Assembly: GCA_024362935.1 (NCBI GenBank) | Contig: JANCRA010000009.1 | Span: 14,329,572 to 14,393,571 of the forward strand | DNA from: Setophaga petechia | Lineage: Eukaryota > Chordata > Aves > Passeriformes > Parulidae | Reading direction: 5' to 3' | Length of the DNA: 64,000 nt | Shown: one piece after another, positions 12,311 through 23,000 of the stretch | Position numbering within the stretch: the stretch's first letter is position 1 | Layout: the number at the start of each line of letters is the position of its first letter | Made by a program: the position numbers and the translations under genes | Notes under the pieces: model-generated | Seen by the model: the letters and a program-made list of their open reading frames with translations, nothing else | Databases searched by the model: none | What the model was told of the DNA's origin: nothing

Positions 12311-13260
12311 CACCCACGCCGTAGCAGGCGGCCTCTCCCCTCCTCTCCCTTTGGCGGGGTTATTTTCTCATTCTCTCGCGATTTAATATTCTTTTCTTTC
12401 TCTTTATCGCTCTCCTTCGCTTTCAGCCCAGCTTTCAGCCCGCTCCCACTTGTTTATTTTGCCGGCTGCAGCCGCGGTCTCCGCCGGCGCAGCTCCCCTG
12501 CCAGCCCCCCGTGTCTTTCCCACCTGTGGCACCAGGTCGGCCCCCCGGTGCCGACGGCCTCTCTCTCCCCTCGCCTCCGGGATGTCTCGTCCCCAGTGCC
12601 TCGCCCGCCGCCTTCCCCAGCCCCGCGTCTTTGTTCCCAGCCTGGGTCCGAGACCCGCCGCTTATCACTGTGGCCGCCGTCGGGCGAAGCCCCCGGCCGC
12701 AGAGATGTGCCAGCCGGTGCTCCACCGGCAAGGACATCCGCCGGGCCTCTGCGTGGGCGTGGGCGCCCGGGCACAGTTCACGGGTGCGGAGAGCCACACG
12801 CATCCCGGCTGCGCTAGTGCGGGTACAGAAAACCCGATACGCACGTACCGCTCCGTGCCGGCGGCACCCGCGGAGGGAGAAGAGGCGCTCGGTATATTCC
12901 GCGCGTCTTTACCCCTGGTCTCCGTGCCCGGTCCCAGCGGTAACACTTGCCATCGCTCCGTGGCACCGCGGCACCCACGTGCGGCTGCCCCGACCCCGGC
13001 CACCAGCAGACCGCGCCAGCCCGACCCCGCATCGCCGCGCACAAGCGAGTCGGGCAGTCCCCGGGGCTGCGGGGGCCACAGGGAAACGGCTTGTTTCTTC
13101 GCGAGCGATGAGATTTAACTTAAACACCGCGGCGGTGTCTGGATGTCGCAGCACAGGGACCTGCTGAGTTCACAGCGGTCCCCAAATGGAGCGCGCGTCC
13201 CTCGGAGCACAGGCGCGCCGGAGCTGCCCCGTGCAGCCGCTCCCGAGCCGCGCTCCTCGG

Positions 13261-13964
13261 AGCTCGTTGGTTTAGTAGGTGAATAAGGAATGCTAACAAA
13301 TAAGAAAAAGAAATAATTCGTGGGAATACGTATTCTATCCCGGTTTTCCCGTTTAATATACGGGTAATAAAAAGACAAACGCACTCTCCGACCCCTGTCA
13401 AAACGTGGGGAGATTGGTCCCTACAGTAACCTCCCCGCCTCGAAAACAAACGGAGTTTTTGAAAGGAGAGGAAAAAAGGGGAAAGGAAGAAAAAGCCTTG
13501 AAAGTGGTGTACTCCGTGTCTCAGGGCTGTGCAGAGGTTGTTTTGCCCGTGGTTACAATTCTTATAGCAATCACGGGTGTTTTGCCGAGAGACTATTGAT
13601 GCCCGAGCCTAAAAATGTACTGACATGCACAAATGAACGGCGAAAAATTACAGAGCGAAGAAAAACGAATGTTAATAAACACTCAGTCCCGCGATGATAT
13701 AGAAAGGATTCCTAAGCGTCCTTTCCCTGAAAGTGTTAATAGGGTTTGGATTTTTCTTTTCGATTTTTGAGGAAAAGGTATTTTAAAACATTTTCCGCCG
13801 GAGCCGGGTCCCGGGAAGGGGCATTTTTCCCCGCTGAGAAGTGGCTCGCCACCGGGGGTGGTGGATTCAGCCTTATTCCGAGGGATTCCCGCTGCCCAGG
13901 GGCTGAACCCCGGGGCTCCGAGCCGCAGGGAGGCAAAGGGTTAACAGCTTCTGAATGCACACCA
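13261..13964. other. Upstream flank of GSX1 between island and AT-rich block
   Basis: Transition DNA with mixed composition, scattered CpGs and no repeat or exon signal. It may belong to the same regulatory domain as the 13,965-14,400 block. Confidence 0.5.
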
Positions 13965-14400
13965 AGCCCAAAGCTACTGGGAAAGAATATCCAAAAAAAT
14001 AACCAGTTTTTTTTTCCAGCCGCTGGACCTTATTGAATGTCATTGAAGAAAGTTTTGAATGCCAGATAAAGAGAGGCGAATTAAAGTGTGTGACAGCAGA
14101 GGATAAGCAAACACAAAGAGAACTCTGTCACACTTTGGGCAAAATCCGTGGGCTTTTTACCAAGCCTCTTCGCTATGATTGAATTAAGTAATAGGAAAAC
14201 ATTTTCTTTCAGTTTAGAGCCATTAGACAAAAACTTCAAAGCGAATAACACTTTTTAATGTGCAGCTCAACAATGGAATCTGTTTTGTGCTGAAATGTTT
14301 AAATGGTTTGTTGTGCAACTGTGGGCTGAAATAACCTAGACTGCAGCAAAATAGCATCCTTCAGGCCGTTTTATGAGGGCTTGAAACTAGCACAGACCTT
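13965..14400. promoter_or_regulatory. Candidate conserved enhancer upstream of GSX1
   Basis: An AT-rich, non-repetitive block about 2 kb upstream of the GSX1 start, between two GC-rich domains. It contains homeodomain-type cores (GAATTAAGTAATAG, CGAATTAAAG), SOX-like cores (AACAATGG) and an inverted repeat of T-box-like half-sites, AAAGTGTGTGACAG at 14,083-14,096 and CTGTCACACTTT at 14,125-14,136. Motif density and position suggest a GSX1 enhancer; this is inferred without alignment. Confidence 0.4.
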
Positions 14401-14499
14401 TAATCCCTGCACTTTAAACTAGCTCCTCTCCCCGTCTTTTTGCGCCCCCCTCTTTTTTGGGGTTTTGTTTTGTTTTGTTTTTTAATAGAGGAAATTCTC

Positions 14500-15000
14500 C
14501 TCGTATATTTGCTACCTCGGAACGATCGCTGCTGAACGAAAAGGGCTCCGAGAGAGGGGGAAAGAGATCCGCAGGCGGGGTCCGCGCTGCAGGCGGCTCG
14601 GGGGCCGCGGGGGGAGCCCCTCCCGGAGCTGCCGCTGCTGCTGGGGCGGGGGACCCCGGCCCCGGGGGGTCCTGCCGGGACAGGGTCCCCGGCGGCAGCG
14701 GGAAGTGCCGGCGCTTCGGCTCCGCACGGGGAGAATCGCCGGGGGTAGCTGCTCCCCCCGCACCACACCCCGGGGAAGGGCATGGGGTCAGGGAAGCATC
14801 AGGGTGAGCATCAGCTGGGGGACCCTTGGAGAGGGGAACGTCAGGGATCGCTGAGGGGGATGCAGGAGAGAGAGGGCAGCAGCACTGGCACTGACTGAGC
14901 CGTGCCTGCCCCCCTGGGGATGGGTGACCTGCGACACGGCTGCCGGCCAGGGGACAAGGTGTCACACTGCCGCTGCCTGGGGGCGGCTGTGCCCATCGGC
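14500..15000. other. Second GC-rich patch with G-runs upstream of GSX1
   Basis: About 14,530-14,790 is strongly GC-rich, with repeated G-runs on the plus strand (GGGGGCCGCGGGGGGAGCCC, CTGGGGCGGGGGACC, CCCCGGGGGG) that could form quadruplexes; the GC level falls off toward 15,000. No exon or splice pattern is convincing. The ORFs on both strands over it are composition shadows. Confidence 0.5.
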
Positions 15001-15734
15001 TGAAAGGAGCTCCCTCTTCGTTTTGAGGGACCAGCCATCATCGCCTTTTGTGATGAGGCCCTCACCGTCCGCGGTGCTCGCCGCTTGTCTCTCAGGGTAG
15101 GAGGTGCCATGCACCATCAATCCCTAAGTATCGCCTGGAGAGGTGCGTTAGTTTGGGAGCTGTGGGGACGGGAGGGTGAAATCCCGCTGGAATGGGAAGA
15201 AATTGCTATTTCCAAGGAGACCACGTCCTTGGTAGCAGGGCTGACGATTTGTGAGTGACTATAATATTCTCCAGCCTATCCCGAGTAATCATTTTCCAAT
15301 GTAATTATTTTCCAATTTTCCAATATTTAGCAAAATGTAAATCAAAGCCAATACTGAGCCACAAGGCACACACCATGGGAAGGATTGTCCAAGGAATGTG
15401 CTTATACACTGAACAAACACACCCAGGAGCAAACCTGTGAGGTACCTGTGAATCTCTTCAATTAACCTGATCATTGAATGATTCTGAGTTTGAGTAACCT
15501 GGTTTTGGTTTGCTTGGTTTACTTCTGCTGCCAGTGATCCACAGTAACAGGGATTCCAGAAACATAAGCTATGTTTGTGTTTGATTTCAGTTTTTCGAAA
15601 ATAAAGGCTAAACCACAGGGGCTTTTGTCATGTGAGTTTCTCTTTATCTCTGTCTGTTCAATTAACTCCTCTCAAATTTATAATTGCATAATTTTTGTAG
15701 CCTATCAGCAATGGTTTTAAAGGGAGCTTTAAAA

Positions 15735-15958
15735 AAGGAGAGACTATTTACAAGGACAAATAATGCTAGCACAAAGGAGAATGGGTTTAAATTGGAAGTG
15801 GAGAGATTTAGAATATTTGTTAGGAAGAAATTCAGAAGGTAGTGAGACATTAGAACAGGTTGTCCAGAAAAGTTGTGGATGTCCTGTCCCTGGAAGTGCT
15901 CTAGGCCAGGCTGTAATGGCACCCTGAGAACCTGGGTCTCATTCCATGTTTCTATGAC
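15735..15958 (+). mobile_element. CR1 LINE 3' fragment
   Basis: Sense-strand CR1 3' region. In order: ACAAGGACAAATAATG and GGGTTTAAATTGGAAG, then GAGATTTAGAATATTTGTTA, GGAAGAAATTC, ACATTAGAACAGGTTGTCCA, GAAAAGTTGTGGATGTCCTG, TCCCTGGAAGTGCTCTAGGC, and a decayed tail CATGTTTCTATGACC. Divergence is higher than in the 54.5-kb copy, so this looks older. No ORF survives. Confidence 0.93.
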
Positions 15959-16748
15959 CCAGCCCTGCCACATTTCCATGTGTTTCATCCAGTTTCATCT
16001 GTTTTCCATCACAATTTATCAAGATAGCTTATCTTGCCAGTAAAACCTGTGCCACAGGACCAAATCAAAGCTGCTTGTTTCTGTAACATTTTTATTTTCT
16101 CTTTCCACAGCAGATACCTAGGGTAGAGATTTGCCATTTAGATCTTCTTCAGTCCCATTGGTTCCTAACAGGATTGGTTTATAAGGAAGTCTTGTACTCA
16201 TCTCCTAAGAAGACAATTTGTTGATTTGACCTTTCACTAAGGAGGCCATTCCAAAGATGTAGCTGGACATAAATAATAACAAAGCAAAAGTAAAAGTGGG
16301 AATAAGCAAAACCAAACAATTTAAAATAACCTTTTGCTTTTATAGTGACACCACAGTTTAAATTGCTGGTGACCTTGTAGGACAAAAGGACTCAAAAGAT
16401 GGAGAAGTGCTTGAGAGTAATGAAGACAAGGAATTGCAAAAGAGGAGTTGGATATTAGTTTTGCAGATGTTGTTAAAATAAAAAATTGTTAGAAATACCA
16501 TCCTTCAACCTCAGAATCCACCCTATCCACCCAACCCTTTTTTATTGTCATCTTTTCCTTTCTCCAAATTTCTCACCTTTATGTATTTCAAGTCCTCTAC
16601 AAACTGAAAGCTTTAGAGGTTGTCAGACTGCTCTTTGTGAACATCCAAGGGGAAATTCTGTCATCTTGTACAGTTAGAAGCTGTATCACATCTGTTGTTT
16701 ATATGAAGCATTTGAACAGTTTCCTGTAGCTGATATACTTCTTTTTAA

Positions 16749-17011
16749 TCACATTAACGTGGATGGCATCATCAAATCATACTGATCTGCAGCATGGGTG
16801 CCTGAAGTTGTGAGTACACTGGTGTCAGTGGTTGTGGGTACACTGGTTTCAGTGGTTGTGAGTACACTGGTTTCAGTGGTTGTGGGTACACTGGTTTCAG
16901 TGGTTGTGGGTACACTGGTTTCAGTGCTGGCTTCTTGCCCCTTTCTGGCCGATTTAGAGGGTCTTGTAGTGGATGTAGTAATTGCTGAATGAGACATGTG
17001 GTTAGTGTATT
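16749..17011 (-). other. Possible Thr/Ser-rich (mucin-like) exon over the minisatellite
   Basis: On the minus strand a good acceptor (CTCTCTCTTCCATCACAG at about 17,012-17,029) is followed by an open frame YTNHMSHSAITTSTTRPSKS, a short basic stretch, five PTTTETSV-type repeats and a stop at 16,749-16,751. A weak donor (A|GTATGA) sits before the stop. Dense O-glycosylation-type Thr/Ser repeats are typical of mucin domains. Against this, all repeat frames are open, no neighbouring exon with a signal peptide or membrane segment was identified, and no gene is known to me between GSX1 and POLR1D. Treat it as a hypothesis only. Confidence 0.2.
16806..16930 (-). repeat. 24-bp minisatellite, about five copies
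   Basis: Tandem copies of a 24-base unit GTACACTGGTTTCAGTGGTTGTGG start at 16,814, 16,838, 16,862, 16,886 and 16,910, with one or two substitutions per copy. Because the unit is a multiple of three, several frames stay open. On the minus strand one frame reads as the octapeptide repeat PTTTETSV, a Thr/Ser-rich mucin-like pattern; another frame reads KPVYPQPL. Confidence 0.95.
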
Positions 17012-17029
17012 CTGTGATGGAAGAGAGAG

Positions 17030-20000
17030 AACTAAATATCTGTTAGATTCACTGATAAAGATCTTCCTACGATTTCCAAGTGAAGTTCTACAGGAAGCCA
17101 ACAGAAAAAAAGCAGGTTTTTCTATAATTTAAAAGAGAATATCAGAGAGCTGAAGATACTAGAGCCAATAAATGTTCACTGAAGAACAAGTTCCCAGGTG
17201 GAGTTCCCCAACACATAGAAGGCATTTCCTGGATGCTTTTGCTATGCTGTTGCACAGTCATGTGCAGAAATGCATCACCAGTGCTGCCAAAGGAGGAGTA
17301 TGGAAAATGGGACAAGGTGTCCTGCTCTGGATCAGGTGCTGGGAGGTTGAACCTGGTGAGTGGTGAGGGTTGTGAGCAAAGAGGCAGGTTTGCTTACCTG
17401 CCCCAGGGTTTTCTGTGTGCTAGTGACTTGGTGACAGAGCCTGAAGTTGCAGAACTGTGTAGCCTGGTTCCTTCTCTGATGCTGACAAATACATGTTCCT
17501 CAAGTGTTTATCATGCATGAACATGAAATGATTATCCTAAAATGTTTGTTCAGCTTGTGCAAAACAGTCCTCACCAAGGTATGTTAATTCCTTTAACTTG
17601 CCAGTTTTGGCAGTAGACTGAGAAAATGAACACTCTACACTGACAAAGTAATTTTCTTATTTTCATTACATTTTTGAGGACTTTAACACCCCTTTTGAAC
17701 ACAGAAGAGTATCCAGAACATACTAGGTTACTTGTGTTTGTGTCTGCATATCTGGACATGAATCGATAAATTATATATCTTTATATTTATATTTACATAT
17801 ATTTATATATAGACATATCAAGTGCGTATAGTGGATGTTTATAGCCCTACAACCATACTGTGGCAATTATATGAGAAATAATTTCCTGGAAACAGAGCCA
17901 TTTGTTAACCTCCTTATATTTGCATGCTAATCTTCTAGTTTACAGCAGATTGTTTTTTAGAGACACAAAATAACCACTGGTTAACAAAAATAGCATAGGG
18001 ATATCTAAGCTAGTACATGACAAACATATGTGAGGCACAAAAAAAGGCACTGCCTTTTTTTTTTATTCCAAATGCAAGTAAAGCCTGTGGTTTTATTTCT
18101 TCTGCTTGTTTGTTTTGGTAAGCATTGTGACCTTACACCTAACAAAGTTTGGATTTGTAGTTGTTACAGGCTGTCCTGGATTAGTAACAGACTTGGGAAG
18201 TTTGCTACTCAAAATGTGAACGTCACAAATCTGACTTCAGGCCCTCTTGCTCTTAGATCTTCATCTTCCACATTTGGAGAGAGACATCAAAAACTCTCCT
18301 GTCCTAAGTGCCTGTGTACTTGGTGTGTAGAATCACAGCTGAGCTACTGCTGGGGATGTGCAGGAGCAAACAGGCTCAAGGTTTCTCTTGAAAGAGCTCA
18401 ATTTTTATCTTTAGTCCCTCCCACCATGGGCTAAGGTGGTTCCTTCCACTGTGATCCAGCAATACTGTCCACCACATCATCCCAAGCAGAGCAGTCTTAT
18501 ATTTTGGGAAAATAGCCCAAAGCTGCATGCTTTGATATGAAAAAGATGATCCCAAAGTATGGGCCTTATGCCAGTGAAGTTCAATAGGAAGGCAGCATAC
18601 TCCAAAATACCAGTTGGATTTCTTGGACTTCTGGAATCCCTCAGGCTTGTCTGACTCTTGAACTTCAACTTTTGAAGTTTGTGAGAAATACTTAATCATG
18701 AAAGGATAAATTCATGTCTGTATAAATGCTGATCACCAGCCATTGAAAATATTTTTTCTCCACTGCGAGAAACAAAAGAATCTTAGCCAAATTTTATTCT
18801 TCATGCAGTTGTGCTGTGGCTGCATAAATTCTCCTCAGTGTGTTACCTGCCACTGCACCTATTACAGACATACAGGGAATGCACTGTTTTAAGAAGAGGG
18901 AGTCCACAGAAGAGCTGGTCATTGTTGGCTCCCTTTGTACTCAGTGGGAAGAAACAGGTACCTGCACAGAGGGATTCATTTGACTTAGTGCAGAAACCCT
19001 CAGAGTTGAAAAAATACAAATATCCCATCAGAAATGCTTACCTGGTGCTATAAAGGGTCCCTAAATCCCTGCCCCAAATGCATGTGTAAGGGAAGGGTTA
19101 TGGGTGCTGTGTCTTTGTCCTGCTCTGCCTCAGCTGTTGCCTTCTCTCATGGATGCAGGCTGTGACTCTTAGGAGCACTGAGCTCTCCAGAAGGCATGGA
19201 GCAGCACAGCGTGAGCTGAGTGGAGCCCCTCTACTCCCACTTTGGAATCACTGAATCTGACAATGAATCATTGTTTTTCCTGACACCTCTTGCAGCTTGT
19301 ATAGACGAGGTCAGAGCCTTTTAACTCTGCTTCTGTCCCAGAGTATGGAAACTAATTAGAACCCTGTGTGGGTTTGGTGTTCCTGTCCTGGGAGACCAGA
19401 TTGATCCATTAGATTTTAGGCAGGCATTCCCCTTTGCTCTCTATCTTCTAACTTTTCCCTCCAGTTTTTCAACTCCGCTCATTTCTTGGATACTGTCCTT
19501 ACTTTTCCTTCTCTTCTTCAGAGTGTCTGTAATTTTTTCCATCACCATCTTCCCTTGTTGTCTCTCTTTTCTTCTCTTCACCCAGATCAGTCTCTCAGTA
19601 AATGGAACGCGTCTTTTAATAGCTTTTCATCCACAAGTGTGAGAGAAAAGTTTTGAGTATGAAGTCTTCCAATTATCTCCTCCAAAAGATATAACTAGAA
19701 GAGTTGATAGAGTCTTCTCCAAATTTTTTACATTGCCCAGATGCAGGGCTAGGGAAAAAAAAAAAAAACAAAAAAAACCCCAAAAAAATGCAAACAGATG
19801 AGGACACTCTGCTGTCTTGGTCACAGGCACATAAGAAAAGCAGTAGGTGAAACTTGCCAGAAAGAGCAGGCTGGGGGAAAAGGAATGTGGCAATCAGGAA
19901 AGAGAAGGAGATAAACTCAGAAATTTCAGTAGATGTCAGGAGACTAATTGTTTTCAGAGGTAAACAAATATTTAGATCCAATCTTCAGCACCAACTGGAT

Positions 20001-23000
20001 AAGCTCAGCAATTGAACAAATTGTCCATTCTTCTCAAGAGATTTTAATCAAACTTCCCCTTGTTCTCTTTTGACAGATCAGATGTTCTACACCAAGAAAA
20101 AACAGACTGAAGTGTGCCTGCCATGATTTTCCAACTCACTTGTCCTATGGACACTCTCTGTCTTTTATTTCATCAAATCCCTTCCAGTCATATAACCAGC
20201 CTCACATAAGGGAAACACCTTCACTCTTCAGAAAGGAAGGTTCTTTTTTATCACTGGTGGTCTCAAAACCACATCTTCCCTTCTGGAGCTGAGGCAGAGA
20301 AGGAAGGCTCCTGCTTCTGTGTTGCTGCCTGCATCAGCAAGGCTTCTCTGCTTCTTCATAGAGCAATATGATTTAGATCAATGGTAAAAATCTCCCTTTT
20401 GTGGGAAGAGACCTTCAGAGGGAATTACTGCAGTGGTGTCATGGGATAGGTAAAAAATGCACGAGAGTACATGTGTGTTGTGCCTGTCTGTTCAGGACCT
20501 GTCTGTAGCTGAGATGCCCCTTTGAGACAGGTGTTTGCAATCTAAGTTAGATGCCAAAAATACTTTGCAGGCATGAAAAAAATCCCATGTAAAACCTGCC
20601 CAGAATTAAGCTGAACATCCAGTGAAGGGTGCTCCTATAGAGTCAAAATCACGACAAGTGTTTTCCACTCTCTGAAAACCAAAGAAATAACAATGATGCC
20701 AGTAAAACCTTTAAAAAATTATTATTCAAACCACAAATACACACACATAAATGCAATCTCGAGTCTGAAAATCACCACTGTGGCCTCCATGAAGCCTTCC
20801 AGCATACAGAATTTGATTCAGCTCTTTGTTAGGACAGGTTATTTGTCAGGAATCAAAACAACACTGTAATGCCCTTCTGAGACCAGCTCATCCTGCAGAC
20901 CCTGGGTCACTGCAGTGTGAATCATCACAGGTCCTGTCACATATCTGTCAGAGCTTGGAAATGCTGTGTGAGGGTTAAATAACACTTTCTTGTATGTTTG
21001 GCTCATATTTCACCTGGTTGTATCAACCTGGGTGTGTTCAACCCAGGCAGTGTGGGCAAAGCAGTACAAGTCCAACATTCCTTGTACATGTCCCTTTGGT
21101 GGCCCCTTCAGTTATGCTTGGAAGTGAGAAATGGGGAAAGTCATCTCTGCTGCAGCTCCCATGAGATGGGGGGAAGGCAACCAAGATGTGGAAGTGCACA
21201 AGGGGAAGAGCTCTACCTCCTCCAGCTCCAACAAATATTATTTTCACTGTTTAAAATTTTATGGTAAACATGAGAGAATAATCAAGAATTAAATAAAAAT
21301 ATATAAAATGTTATGATAAAAATGAGGGAATAATCAAGAGAAATTTTCCCTTAGTTGTGGAAAAACGTCCCAAGCAGACTCTCACTGAATAGCTCAGGAG
21401 AGAGAGGCACATAAATGATGAGAATTAAAAACTAACAAAGGACAACAACCAAAGAAGGCAGCCCTTTCATTTAACATCTTTTTAAAATGTTGCCATTTAT
21501 GATGCATATCCCATTTGCTTTTTATTTCTTGGATCAACATATCCATACCTGCTCTGTCACTCTTCCCCTCTGTGGTTTCACATCCTCTCCTGGGCAGCAG
21601 GGCATAGTGCATGGCTCCTGGCCTTTAGCCACCTCTCAGCATCCCAACAGGACCAGTGCCGAGGGACTGTGGGCCCTTACAAGTGAAAATCTACTACATC
21701 TGTGCTTCCTTGCCTCAAATTAAACTTTATTTCTTAAGTATTATTATATCTTCAGGTTCCTGGTCAGGTATGTTTTGAAGTCAGTGGAAGAACTGCCATT
21801 GCTTCCAAAGAATACCTATCACCTTGCAGTACTTTCCAGGGGTTTGTTGTTTTTCCCTCTTCTAGGACCTTGTTTTGTGCTGTTCTTCACACCAGCTGAG
21901 TAAAAACATTCAGCAGTCTCTGATCCTCCTTCCACTTCATGGTGCATCTTGACAAACCTCTATTTCCCATTCTGACACCAGGGAGCACAGTCCAGCCACC
22001 CTCTCCACATCCCACAGGTGCCAACAGCAGCAGCAGAAGTTGCTGGGCTGTGCTCAAACTTCAGGGGGGCCTTCAAGACTAGATACATCTGTGTGATTAA
22101 ATCCAAGGTAGGAGCTAATGTCAGGCAATACATCTTGCTTATTTTTGTGTTTGTATTAGTGTTTTTATAGGGAGCACTATTTCAATTATCTTGGAACAAC
22201 CCCCTGGCCATCTCCTCATATCATACTCAGGCTTGGTTGACTGAATAGTTTAAGTACATATGAGTAGGGTGCCTTCTGGAAGAGAACAAAAAAGGGAAGC
22301 TTTGCCCAAGAGGGACATGAAGTGGGTACAACCTGTTAAATGTGGCCATGAGGACCTGAACCAGCTACTGGGTTCTCAAGAAACAGCAAAGCAGAAGTAC
22401 AGTGGATGCATTGGCTCTAAATCATGTTCAGAAGATGGCTTCTTATCTGAAAATTAACATAGAAGAAGGTGTTGCAGAGACTTCAGGCTACACACCTGTC
22501 CCTGTTATGCTGCAAGGCTGCTGGGGTGGGTGCAGCCCCAGAAGACAAATGTCACTCATCCATGGGGACAAGCACATTCTCTCCATGGCCACACCTTCCA
22601 AATTCACCATGCTGAGCTTGTCGCTGTTTCTAAATTACTGAGTGGATGGAAAGCTGAGCTGCAATGGAAAAGCAACACATCTAAAACCTAAATACTGTTT
22701 ATTTGTTTATTCTAATCCTAATAACTGTCTGTGCTTTGACCACTTTGCCACTTTTGACCACTGTAAAGATGACAAGGATCTGGGTCTCTAAATCCACCTT
22801 TCTCTGCTAGGACATCACTGACAGCCATGGATGAGACTTGCACAATGCTCATTTCAGTCCTGGAACAGAGGAAGCCACAACCAGTGTATGGACTGTCCCC
22901 ATCTACCTGCACAGTTGTGTTTATCTCCTGGTAGCTCACTTTTATGAAGATTCATGTCCAAAAAAGAATGTAAAGCTGAGTACACCTAGCTCACTGTTAC

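Larger units (their letters stand above)
9330..13260. other. CpG-island domain spanning GSX1 and both flanks
   Basis: GC- and CpG-rich DNA runs from about 9,330 to 13,260, interrupted by an AT-rich break at about 10,195-10,440. It covers the GSX1 promoter, both exons and the intron, and extends more than 1 kb past each end of the gene. Extended islands over the whole body are typical of Polycomb-regulated developmental homeobox genes. Many long ORFs on both strands here (for example plus 9,598-10,296, plus 11,105-12,166, plus 12,450-13,118) are explained by the lack of AT-rich stop codons and show no recognisable domain. Confidence 0.8.

Noticed and set aside
12450..13167. Plus-strand ORFs of 218-222 codons upstream of GSX1
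   Set aside because: Two different frames are open over the same stretch, as expected from GC-rich CpG-island DNA. Their Pro/Arg/Ala composition is composition-driven.
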